A stretch of DNA of 64,000 nucleotides, from positions 185,247 to 249,246 of the forward strand of contig NW_019091426.1 of assembly GCF_001949145.1 (NCBI RefSeq), given 5' to 3'. The number at the start of each line of letters is the position of its first letter. The stretch's first letter is position 1. Origin of the DNA: Acanthaster planci (lineage: Eukaryota > Echinodermata > Asteroidea > Valvatida > Acanthasteridae). The notes beneath the pieces are model-generated. The model searched no databases, was not told where the DNA came from, and saw only the letters and a program-made list of their open reading frames with translations. The position numbers and the translations under genes were made by a program. Shown in pieces: positions 32,791 through 44,294 of the stretch.

Positions 32791-35700
32791 ATGGCGGATT
32801 TTCTTGACGATCAAGCAGAAGATGCATTAGTTGCTGGACCTGATGAAGAAACTTCACAAGGGCTTCAGTCACCCGGTGCAGATGAAACAGGTGTTGAGGA
32901 TGCTGTGAGTGCACTATTCATTGCCTTCAGTAGTTGAGCTTGATTGATAATTATCATGATTTACATTGTGTTTTCATCCTTTGTTGACAATGGTTGATCA
33001 CTGTTAATCCAATCATCAAGATCATACATTAGGGGCCTACCCCCAAGAACTGTGGGGTCCGCTCCGCTCCCACGAACCCCACAGAAATTAGCCTTTTTCA
33101 CCAAAGGCTCTGCATGATGTTTAACACGGCACGAATAGCTATTTTATTCTAGTTGTGTACCCGTAGAAATGGTGCTCCATTTCCCCCAAGATCTATGTAC
33201 AGTATGGTAGTTTACATATCTTTGTACTTTGTACCAAGAAAAAAAGGGGCCAAAATCATACCGTTTTCAAAAAAATGGTGCAAATATTTCTCGATCAGCG
33301 TCTGAGAGTCATGTGGTTCACATGTGTGCTTGTGAAGACGAGCCGTAACCAAGCTGCAATCCAAACACAACCTGACAACACACGGAAATTGGCTGCAGCC
33401 GCTTTCCGTACATGTGTGTGTAATTCTTCACCATGACTGGACTGAATGGTTGAAATTGCAGTTGGCTGCGGCGCGCTGGGGGTCACACTGACCAATCACA
33501 GGACTCCTCATTATGCCCGAATTGTAGGAACGATGAGCAACCGCCATTGGGTACCAGTGCACATGAGCACACTGTCACACAGTGAACACTTTCTGTTGAG
33601 GCCACACGTGGATGAGGACAGGCAGTGATGTTTGGCTCTTGTTGTCGAGCTCGAAGTCACCGTCTTGTTCAAAAAGCGATTTGAACTGTATGTTAATGTG
33701 CTGGAGACAACGTCACATGCGATGTTGGCACATACGCGCCGACGACTTGATCCCTGAGTGCCTCAATGTCCGGAGTACAGTTTAGGTGTGATCACAGCTA
33801 CCGGACATTGCGGCGCTCAGGAATCAGTTGTGAATGGTCCGCTAGGCTGGCGCGCCATGTGACATCATTTCCAGTACATTAACAAACAGTTAAAGTCATG
33901 AGTGCTATGTACTAGTGCAGTGTCAGCTATGACCGTGCATGTCATTCTTATTTAGGAAAGAGTTCCCTATCCGATATCACTTTACACCCCATGCACAAAC
34001 CCTGTAAGACCAGTCTGATTTCAGTGTTTTCTAAGCATACAGATCAATATTTTCTGTGTTGAATTTGACTCGTACCCAGTTGATTTTACAAGGGAATGTA
34101 AACGAGAAAATTTTGTCCAGAACTGATCATTGATCATGCCCCACAGATGTTGAAACTAACAGCGTCAACCAGTGGTGATCTCCATCGTGTGTCTACAATT
34201 AAAAGGTGGAATTTCGAAAACGCCTACACTTTGGAAATACTTTGCTCACTTATTTGTGCTGTCATTTGTACATGTTATATCAGCTGATTTCAACATTTCA
34301 GTGTTTCGATGTGGATGTCTGGTGTTCTGCAGGAACTTGAGGCCATCAAGGCTCGGGTCCGAGAAATGGAAGAGGAAGCCGAGAAGCTCAAGGAGATGCA
34401 GAGTGAAGTGGAAAAACAGATGAACATGAGCTCCCCGCCGGCACCCGGCCCGGCTGCGCCGCTGTCCCTGGAGGACAAACAGGAGGTGGACAGCAGATCA
34501 GTTTATGTGGGAAATGTAAGTCGGCTAAAATCAGCCAGGTGGCATGTGAGAGATTTGCGTAGTGTTACGAGACAGTGAATTGAGCTTCTGACCGTCTGTT
34601 AGTTTTACAACAGTTGGTGAGTTAAAGTGGCACTGAGGGGAATGCGTACTGTTCTCCCCCGTCCTCCCATCAGGAAAATCATCTCTATTTTCTTGGGCTA
34701 TGTAAGTGCGGGAGAGAGTCTTTCAACATTTACAGAAGGGAAATGAAGGGTTTTTCTTTTTAAGGAAGGAGTATTGAATCTTGACAGCACATTTTTTCGC
34801 CGTAAGTAGGCCATTTTTTAAAAAAATGTTTGAAAACGTGAATCTGAAGCTGAGAACCATGTACAGTTTTGTTTGGAAACACTTTGAAGATGTTTTTGAC
34901 TCTCCACTGGCTTTTTACGCATCCTAAGAAGTGGCACCTTTCTCAGAGAGGAAGTCCCTCATGTTTGGATTGGGGGATTTGAATCAACATCCATTGTGAA
35001 ATGTGTCGATACACTATTCTTGTCAGCTGAAACCAGATAAAGTCCTCCCCTCTGCCCAAATGAAATTATTACTGAGGATGATGAGAAATCGCACTGCCTG
35101 CTAGCCTGGTAAAAAGTTCATATCAGTCTCCCCTCCCACCTCTATCCCCCCCCTCTGAAATTTGGCTTGTTCAGATTGGAAGCTAATTGTGAGAAATGAA
35201 ACTTTCATGGCAAAATGTGCTGCAGTTGAAATGTCACAGGTCCCAGACATAACCTAGAATTTATTATTATTTGTTGCCAATAGGTTGACTACTCCACGAC
35301 TGCGGAAGAGTTAGAGGAGCATTTCCATGGCTGTGGATCGATAAACAGAGTCACAATTCTATGTGACAAATTTACCGGCCATCCAAAGGGGTAAGTCGTG
35401 ATTAGAATAATTACTGGTGAGCATGTTAAGTGTACACACAAGTGTGTATTTGCCTGCAACTGGGGACCCCCTATTGATCCTCTTTTGTTTGTACTTTAAT
35501 TTTTTAGAAGACCACCCATACGTCTTGTACACAGTTGTCAATCGGGGACCCTCTGTCATTCGGGGAACTTATTGTCCTATATTGTTCAGGGTCCCCAATT
35601 GAATGCAGAAACAAACTCAAGCTTACCCAACACAGTTTTTTCTACTTAAAGAGTGGACTGCAAGTCCTGAGCAGTCTTGAGATAAAGCCTTGCAGTGGTG

Positions 35701-38700
35701 GTATGGTCCAAGGATTGTATCCGTGCATTTCTACGGATCTCATTACCAGAAAGATCTAGGGTTTTTTTTTCAGGTTGATGAGCTGTTGCTCAATGGCCTT
35801 TACAAAATGCATTGGCTGTGCCAAGAATAGGCTTTCCACATCTGTTGTCGCGTATTTGTGACCGGAAAAGAGCTAATCCTCGGTCTGGACACAGAATTCG
35901 GATAGGGCGATTGTTTGTACAACAATATGCTTGCTCATGCACTTCTCGGTGTGCAAGTGGGTGCAAAACTCGATTTTCATCTGAATGCGCACAGACCAGT
36001 GATGCCTACAACTTGGTTCCAGCCACATGGCAGCTGTGCAGTTCAGCTCAATGCTACATCCCTCCCTTCGTCAACAGTGACAGGGACTTGTTCCTGGACC
36101 CATGCCTGCTTTGCTTGAAAGTGTAACACGGGAACCGATGTTGTTTTCCAGATTTGCCTACGTGGAATTTTCCGACAAGGATATGGTAGAGCCTGCATTA
36201 GCCCTCCATGAATCTCTGTTCAAGGGACGGCAGATTAAGGTGTGTAAGCTTAATTCGCTGACGTGTTCATCTTCCCATCCACAAACGATGCTTCATTGGA
36301 CATCCAGCGTACATCAGTCTGGTCATTATGCTGCATGGCACTGAGGCACTCCAAAACGTTTTTTTAGAATATGAAAGCATTGACTCTTTGCAGTGATTTG
36401 TAAAATGAGTGGGTTTGCAAATCCCTGTTTTCGATAGTTTTCAAATCGGTCCTTTGTTTGCCTGCTAGGTGAGTGCAAAGCGCACCAATCGGCCAGGTAT
36501 TTCCACTACAGACCGCCCCGGCCGGGCACGATTCCGTGGTGCTGCCAGGTCAGTGTACCGTGGTGGGTACAGTCCTTATGCCAACCTCTACAGCGGATAC
36601 AGGCCGAGAAGATACAGGTAATTTCACCCTGTGCATTTGGGCATGACTGGGGAAACCGGTTTGCACCAGGAAGAGGCAGTCTTGTTGCCTTGTGTTTGGT
36701 GAGGTTGTTTGTAGTGGCGGCAAAGCAAATGTCAAACATCCCTTTTGGACATTGTGGAAAGTTCTTACACCAAGAATTTGCCAAAACTTGAACCCATTCC
36801 AAATTTAGTGAGTTTTGCAGCATCGAATTCAATCTACATTTGCATGAAAAAACAGAAATGGCCCAATCCCAGGAAAATATGACTGCTTTACATCCGATCC
36901 TCATGTGTCTACCATTGCCGCTTTGTGTTTAAAAAGTTTCTCACCACTCTACACGTACATACCTGTATCTGTAGAGAGCACGTCTTGCGTGATCACGTTT
37001 CACTTTGTCACATGGTCAGGACTGGAATTTAATTAGGCTCAGTATCAACAGTTCTTACTCTCTCTGTAGTTTTCCTAGAAATCTTCTTGAACTTGCCAAA
37101 CTCTGACCAGGGTGCAGTATTCAAACCTCAAGCCATTTTCCAGGGGCTGTCAACATCTGCTTATCAAAAGCAGGTTACTAGCTGCAATGCCATTTATGCC
37201 TTGCTGCTCGTGACTGGTCCCTGGCTGATTTTTGCTTTGTAATAAATTTGACAAGTGCAGTCCCCTGCTTAAGAGCTTCACAACACTGGGCCCTGCAGCA
37301 CTTGGTTTGCATAACAAAGTTAAGTCATCAAGCCCTGTGTAAGGGTAGTGGCTTGGCTGCTGTGTCCCTGCATCCATTAAAATCCAGTTGAAACCATTTG
37401 CTGGATTTTGATAGATACGATGTTTGGGGTGTTATTGCAGAAATGTCAATTAAAAACATTTTTGATGAACCATGGAAAAAGCATGGTCACCACGAAGTGA
37501 AGTTCCAGGATCTTGCATTTCCCAGTGCATGTATTTATTAGATTGTTTTCTTGGTTTACGTGTATTGGTTCATTTTCCAGCAACAAAAAAAAATCTACGT
37601 AGAGTGTTTGTTGTGTGTTCTGCAATTCCACTGTAACAAACTGACATTTTGACGCATCTGAAGTTAATAAAAGTTTATTATGAATACTTCCTTGAAATAG
37701 CAAAAGGACCATTCACAGATGACTTCTAGTTTCCCAAGGACCACCGGTTTGCAACGTATTTATAAAAAACAAACCAAACATGGAACTAAACCCCTTGACG
37801 ACAGGAATTTCTTCCCGAAAGCCGACTCCAAGAATTGCAGCCTCGCTTGGCCATGAAGGCCACCTGCCAAACTGCAGATTCTCGGTTTGTGGCCCTGCGT
37901 GCCCTGCGCGCTTTGAATTACACGGTGAAAAGGCTGATTGTTCGGTGGCATGTGGCTCTACTCACGCTTCCACATTCCCGCTGCCTCTTTTCAAANGTGG
38001 GGACTATTGTGAAGCTGGTGATTATGATGCAAATTCAGTCTTTTCATTTCTGGGCTACGCTCAAAGGCCAATCACCGTATGTACAAGAGCCAGGATCTGC
38101 CTTCTTGAACCGTGTTTGCTCGAACGTGGGCTGTGAATAATAGCTGAAAAGCGGGCCGAAGATCTCAATTTTTACGGCGACTCTAACCGTGTCCCGGCAC
38201 GAAGGGGTTAAAGTGGGTGCTAGAAGTCATCTGTTAATGATCTTTTCGCCACGCACCACCACTGTGTGTCAAAATGTTATTCTGTTACAGTGGAATTGCC
38301 CCATTTGTTGTGCTTTGTATTTTAATCAAAACATTTTATTCTTTTGCACCAAAGGATTGTAAAAAGAAGAATAAAATAAAACATAACAAAGAAAATTAAA
38401 GAAAAAAAGAAAAAATAAAGAAAAAAAAACATTTTAAAAAAAGCAAAGAATAAGAAAAAATAAAGAAAAATGACGAAAGAGAAGGAAAAAAACCACAAAA
38501 ACAAAATGTAGGTCCAGACGATCCCATCCAGAAATGCTGTGATTGGTGGCCAGTTATAGATTCGGAATTGGTAAGTGCTCCTCCTTCATGTCCTGGAAAC
38601 CGAGATGGCGATGTTGTGATTGGAGGCTGTGCACTGTGGGGTGTTGCCATCAGAGGCTGATTTGTAATTACCCCATGCAAACAAAATACCTCAGGAGAAA

Positions 38701-39425
38701 CTGGCATTCCTGAACAGAACCAGATGTCGATATCTGGAGAACCTGGAGTCTCTTTGACACCAATACAAACACCAACTTCACCTCTTCAATAACTACAGGC
38801 AACTGAAAAATGTATACAATTAACTATACAATTGAATTGTTTAGCCTTTGAATACAAGTGACACTGGATATCTTCAAGGTTTATGTCAGAACAGAGTCAG
38901 CAGTGAAAACATGCATCTGCACAAAATTGAAGCCAGTCAACTCAGTTTTCTTTCACGAACAGAGAGAAATGACACGGAGATGAAGATTACTGAAAGTTGT
39001 AATTTTGCAGAAATTACAGAAAGAACTACATAAGTTCATTTTATTTTAATTAAGCAGTTTTAAATCAGTAATTAGCAAGCTTCTGTTACTAGGTTTAGCA
39101 GGTAGAAAATGCACGTGCTTCAAGTATAGGCTACATCCGAATCGGCTGTCTAGAGGTACTGTAGGTCTAGGTCTTCACTCCATTGGAAATATGCGGAGAT
39201 GCACTGACGGTAGACCTAGCCACAGCTCTGGAAGACCGTTTCGGACACAGCCTTTGAGTGATTTCAAAGTATAATCTGTCCACACCCAATTGTTTTACAA
39301 GCTGGGTGCTGAGCGTGTCCGTCTATTTTGGAGCGCGTGTGCTATACCCATTCTAGGTTGTTAACGGTCGACCTCTCTCTTCTCTCCACAGACCTCGCCG
39401 CTACTCCAGGTATTCCCCTTACTGA
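32791..39425 (+). CDS. PABPN1: PABPN1, nuclear poly(A)-binding protein
   Basis: Six exons, all GT-AG and in phase: 32791-32904, 34333-34515, 35284-35390, 36152-36239, 36469-36617 and 39392-39425, giving 224 residues. Order: a short acidic N-terminus (1-38), a coiled-coil helix starting [19 protein letters not shown] (39 on), a single RRM with RNP2 SVYVGN (94-99) and RNP1 KGFAYVEF (134-141), then an Arg/Tyr-rich tail ending YSRYSPY. In the family this protein binds growing poly(A) tails in the nucleus, stimulates poly(A) polymerase and sets tail length; tail arginines are methylated and drive self-association and nuclear import. The N-terminus is much shorter than in mammals and has no alanine run. 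The start sits in the context CAAGATGG. The 5' flank is cut by an assembly gap about 320 bases upstream. Introns 1 and 5 carry MITEs. Confidence 0.96.
33678..33897. mobile_element. Palindromic MITE in PABPN1 intron 1
   Basis: Facing arms AACTGTATGTTAATGT / ACATTAACAAACAGTT at the ends and CAATGTCCGG / CCGGACATTG at the centre. About 220 bp in all, with diverged flanks between the matching blocks. No coding capacity. Confidence 0.65.
37791..38207. mobile_element. TTAA-type MITE in PABPN1 intron 5
   Basis: The right end, read inward, is CCCCTTCGTGCCGGG preceded by TTAA (38208-38211). The left end is CCCCTTGACGACAGG preceded by TAAA. Size about 417 bp. It contains one ambiguous base at 37996. 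piggyBac-like by target preference and CCC termini. Confidence 0.55.
38360..38500. repeat. Purine-rich (A/G) low-complexity tract
   Basis: About 140 bases of mostly A with interspersed G on the plus strand, in PABPN1 intron 5. Frames through it are Lys- or Phe-rich artefacts. Confidence 0.85.
39150..39300. repeat. Dispersed repeat, copy 2 (GTCTAGGTCTTC family)
   Basis: Shares GTCTAGGTCTTC, CTCCATTGGAAAT, AGACCTAGCC and GGAC(A)CAGCCTT-type words, in order, with 46130-46270. A partial copy lies at 7283-7325. It sits just upstream of the last PABPN1 exon. Confidence 0.6.
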
Positions 39426-42088
39426 GAAATTTGTACGTATGTTTTGCATATTGTTACTCCAGAAAGAACTGGCAAACCACAGCCCAGTGTCAAAAAAGAA
39501 GCAGAATTTTTATTTTCCTGGGGTGGGGGGAGCTAATGCCTGATGCAACATTAAGATGAATCAAAATTTCTATTAATCCAAAGCAAAAGTGAATACAAAA
39601 CGTTGAAACTGCTGGATCCTGCCAGTTTATGTATATAGTATCGTTACTGATGTCGAGGGGGGGATCAAGAAAGGGGAAGACAGCGAAAGTCTCTTCGATG
39701 CTGTGTTCATGCTCTCGTTGCTCTCTGCAACCCCCGTTTTGCTGGGTGAGCATGCAGTGCCAAGATTAGGCTGACATTTTTAGGCAAAGTTGGCCTATGT
39801 TGCTGGAGACTTGCAAAGGTTAAGACTAGACGCATTCATTGTTTTTTACACATCCAGAGGGTCGTGGGCAGGTTGCCAATATTAAAAAAAAGTTATGGAA
39901 ATGAAAACTGAATCGTGCAAAATCAGAGACTCTCCTGGGCCAATTCGTCACAGCATCAACAAAACTGCAGATTTGTGTTTTGTTAGAGATTTTAAGGACA
40001 TGCTTACGGAACTCTTACAACTTGCACACTGATTTTCCAGCTCACTTTTTATTAGTTTCATATCAACATTCCCTTTAAAATTCTACTTTAAAGGTTAGGA
40101 CTTGTAATTGTTCTACATGTAATGCCCCAAAGACGTGTGTGTACCAAAAGGATACTCTTTAAGCCATGTGCCTTAAAATGGTTTCCCCTTTAGAAAAGAA
40201 AACTACATGTGATTTGTCAGGGTGTTGGCCGAGTTGCCCCATGTCTTTGCAGTTCTGGAGTCATTTTTCAATTGCAGTCATGGGCTTGTTTTAGAGGCCA
40301 AAAAACTGGACAATCGAATTTTAGTTGAAGCAGGATGCATACAAGCCATACCATATGTATTCCTTCAAAACCAACAAATAAAGAGTCAAATCAGCAAATT
40401 ATTTTGAGACCATCTTCTGTTATTTTTTTTCCTTTTTAAAATTCAGACTACATATGTACAATAGTTCACTCTAAGTTTAATTTAATTACTCTGTTATTTA
40501 ACAATAGCCAACATGAAATCAACACCATGAATTTTTTTGGGGGGGAGGGAGGCAGGTGTAATAGCATTGCAGTTAGGGAAATAACAGGGTTTCTTTTCAA
40601 ATACTTGTAGGTAGTTTTTTCCCCCAACAATACTTCTATAAAGTAGACTAGAATTCAACAGTTCATGTATTGATGTGTTACCTGTGAGAAGATGCCCAAT
40701 AAATTTCTGTTAAACCAACTTGAATGTGTGTCACTCTGGTCTTATGTATGCATTTGTGTAAAACATTTCAATCTTACCATGCGTTTCAGTCAAGTGAAAG
40801 TTAGGCTTACTGAACACAATTTTCCGATGGCATTTTATTTTTCTGTGCGGTAGGGCTGTTTACAATGCAGCCCATGTCCATGTGGAAAGAAATTCCCTCC
40901 CCAAAATGCACCTGTGTGTTCTTGATTAAAATCAGCATGCGTTCCAACAAAGTAATCCCAGTTGAACATCCCAGGACAGTCCTGCGATGATCCTTGCAGA
41001 TCCTGCAGCATGCACCATGTTTGCTTCCAAACATCCAACTTGATATGATCCACAATCCTAGTTGGCAGGGTGCCCTATTCCCAAATACATGTAGTGCATT
41101 TCAAATAGTGCCTGTCAGTTTGGAGATTCTGTTTTGAAAAAAACATGGACACACCACCAACACAGGGTGCAGTAGAACTGAACAGGCCCATAAAAGATGA
41201 CATACAAGTTCATGTGCAGTGTTATCAGGTCAACATGCAGGCATAGGACGGGGGGGTACTTGTGAAAGATTCAAGGAGTTGAAACGATAGCCTGACAAGC
41301 TGCCCGGTACAGCTCACTGACTGCAGCTATACAACAGGGTTGGTGATTGATGCAAGCTGAAACCCACAGCATCACCCAGTTTGGCAGATATACATGTACA
41401 TTATACAGTTACGGTACAGAAAACACACTCATCCGAACACAAATTGGTTAAGTTCATTCAATAAGGCAACCCCCAAGATGGACAGAGCGCACGCGTGTAG
41501 CACTAGAGGGGTTACTGGTATTGATGTGCTCACAGTTGAGCGGTAGTATACCAGCAAGCCTGTCTCTATTGCGCATGTGGGTGGTGTATTTTGTTGCAAA
41601 TAAAAAGCAGTCTAACACAAAAGAAAAAAAAAAGCTTTAAAATTGGAATTACATGTTCTCCCTTGCACCTTTCCTTTTCATGTAGTACCTGAACTTATTT
41701 GTTGCCATGCGTTATTGACCCAACTAACTTCAAAAATTACTCTGAAAACTTAAATTTATTTCTGTTGGGTAAGTTTGACAACACTAGTAAATTATGCGTT
41801 CAAAAACACTATTATTTTTACATTATGAGAAGGAATGTTTCAACAGCAAATGGCTAACAATGCTTCATCTTTAAAAGTTTCCCACGTTTTTCATTCAGTT
41901 GCCTCGTATACTTGTACTGCACAACTTCGGGGGGAAAAAGAGACAACATAAGGCCCAGGCCTACCTCTTTTCAAGTTGTGTTTGGCAAAGTATGGAACAC
42001 TGTCGAATTTCATTACACATTTGTAAATTCACGTTGTGAATGGGAAGATACAATAATTGAAAACCATTTTGGCCTACATACTGTCCCT
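39426..42088. other. PABPN1 3' UTR and convergent spacer
   Basis: The first 1.3 kb is probably PABPN1 3' UTR. The remainder to the Tigger remnant has no recognised gene or repeat. Confidence 0.5.
40698..40703 (+). promoter_or_regulatory. Candidate PABPN1 polyadenylation signal
   Basis: AATAAA about 1.27 kb after the PABPN1 stop, followed within 40 bases by a GT-rich stretch (TGTGTGTCACTCTGGTCT). An earlier AATAAA is at 40377. Which is used cannot be told from sequence. Confidence 0.4.
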
Positions 42089-43643
42089 TCAAAAGAAATC
42101 AGTGATTTGCGATTGTTTCATTCTCATGGGCATCTGAGCCATAAGAAAGGTTTCCAAGCAATCTCCCAAATCTATCAGATTTTCCTGGAAAACTTCTGTG
42201 GACAAAGCAAAGTGCCTAATAACATCAAGAGCTTCACGGATAGAAGGAGGTGGTACAGGATCACCGGGGACCTCATCAACACCGCCAGTGCATTCAGCAT
42301 CTTCAACCTCCGTATCCGAGTTGGCATTTCTGGACCTCGCTGATTCAATGATTTCCTCCTCCGTGAGTTGCTGGGTGTTGCCTCCAACCTCCGCATCAAT
42401 ATCCACATAGTCTGCAAGTGATGGTATCTTATCCTGGCCGAGGATGTCTGCTAGATTGTCCCAGATGTTTCGGAACTGACGTGCTTCTCCTTCGTTTTGC
42501 AGCAGAGCATCATCGGTAGATGGAGTTTCTGCTGGGCCTGTCTCGTCAGGGTAAACAAAGCCAACTCCCCGGAAGCAGTTAGCAACAGTAGCTTGAGTGA
42601 CCTGACGCCATGCATTCTTGACTGCAAAAAGGGCGTCAAGGAGATCCCATTTGAAGGGGGAATTTCCCTCAGCTGCCTCCAGGCGGTGGGTTCAAGTTCA
42701 TGAAGACACCACCATCCCTCGGTGGGTGCAGCTTGTGGTATTCGGCGGTAAAAATACCAGTTCGATGTTGTCGCATTCATTTTGAGGGTGGGCTGGGCAT
42801 TTATCCACGACCATGGCAATCTTCCGTCCTTCACGTACCATCTGGTTATCCAGGTTTTTCAGCCGCTTGTCGAAGAAATCAGACATCATCCAAGCCTTCT
42901 TATTGGCAGTGTAGGTAACTGGCAAGTGACGTACTTTTTTGAATGCGCGTAGTTTTTCACTCTTGCCAATGACATAAATGGGGAGCTTGTCCAAGCCATC
43001 CATATTGGCACAAACAAGTAAAGTTCTTTGCACTTTGTTTTCTTTTCTCCCGTGGTGAGACTCTCCTTTAAAATTGAGGGAGTTTTCCGGGAGCATCTGC
43101 CAGAAGAGTCCAGTTTCGTCGGCATTATAAATGTCCTCTGGTCGGTACTTCTCTAGTAGTAACTGCAGTTGCCTTTCTTTCCAATTGTTGACTACAGCCC
43201 CATCGACACCGCCAGATTCACCCGCCTGCACGACTCTGCTGATTCACCACCGGGCCTTGAAACGCTCAATCCAACTTGGGGTGAGAGTCTCTGGTTCATT
43301 CTGGCCAAAATCAGCTGCGAATTTCCGTGCCTGAACTGGCAACATTTCACCGTTGACTCGAATATCTGGCAAACTGGATTTCTGCCGAAACCAGGCGATG
43401 AAGGCAGAATTCACATCCTAGAAAGTTACTTGCTTGATGCGCTTTATACCGCCCTTCCTGGCATCAGATTTTTCCACAGCTTCAATGATCTTTGTCCTTG
43501 TTCTTCAGGATGTCGAACAAGGTTCCTCAGGGAATGCCAAACTTCTGAGCCAGATCCACCTTTTGCATCCCAGGATTGTCTTCGCAAAACTTCACGATCT
43601 TGTACTTTTCTTTGTACGTTTTTGTCGCTAGTTTGCGTTTCAT
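42089..43643 (-). pseudogene. Tigger/pogo-family transposase, decayed
   Basis: Begins MKRKLATKTYKEKYKIVKF at 43643, the CENP-B/pogo type helix-turn-helix. A long open part (43231-42698) carries the catalytic core with YNADETGLFW (first Asp) and VVDKCPAHP (second Asp), then LPPNTTS. The C-terminal part ends at 42089. Breaks: TGA after KFGIP, a +1 frameshift soon after, a TAG after KQVTF, a TGA before ISRVVQAG, and a frameshift after NTTS, beyond which the third-Asp region resumes in another frame. It cannot encode a working enzyme. It lies between the convergent ends of PABPN1 and TRAPPC2L. Confidence 0.92.
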
Positions 43644-44068
43644 TGAACATGATTTTTAGGCCTATCTTCATTTTACTGAATGAACAAAAACGTGTATGCG
43701 AATAATGTACAAACTGTACTGACTGCACGAAACATGGGGATTAGTGTACTCATGCTGGCCGATTATCAACCACGGTCTGTACCTGCTGCTAATAAACAGA
43801 TATCAGTCAAGCAGTGTGGGACTTGTCACTTGACACTTCTTGACAACTGCGGCTAAGGAAACTGATACCGAAGCACAATTTTTTTTAATGCCAACTTACA
43901 CAAAGGAATTTTTGTGGTTTTGTAGAAAAGGGAACGAGAAAAACATGCTGACTTATAACTTAATGACAACTTATAAATGCTGACTTAGGAATGAAAATTG
44001 TCAATGGAAATGCATTACAGGACTTTTGTCAAAAGGCCAACTTAGACGACATGACGAGTTACGCGATG

Positions 44069-44090
44069 CCAACTTAGTCCGAGTTTACTG
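44069..44090. mobile_element. Right terminal inverted repeat of the Tigger copy
   Basis: Reads inward as CAGTAAACTCGGACTAAG and is flanked by TA (44091-44092). Related subterminal words (GCCAACTTA) recur between 43880 and 44075. No matching left terminus is visible before 42089, so that end seems lost. Confidence 0.65.
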
Positions 44091-44294
44091 TATCCTTAAT
44101 ACTGTGCCTGCATCACCTCTTAAAACTTGTTTCCACAAATGATCTTGTTTTCCACCTGCCTACGGATAGATAGGCATCCCACTTCCGCCCTCTGCCAACA
44201 GGGCAGGTACATGTATTTCATTTCAATGTCCACCTTTATCATTCTCCCCCTCAGCCAATGCTTGACGAGACATGTATTTTGGGAGAGACATATT

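Noticed and set aside
38322-38707. Phe-rich minus-strand frames
   Set aside because: Translation of a purine-rich low-complexity tract.
41912-42343. 143-residue plus-strand frame
   Set aside because: Antisense shadow of the decayed Tigger transposase.
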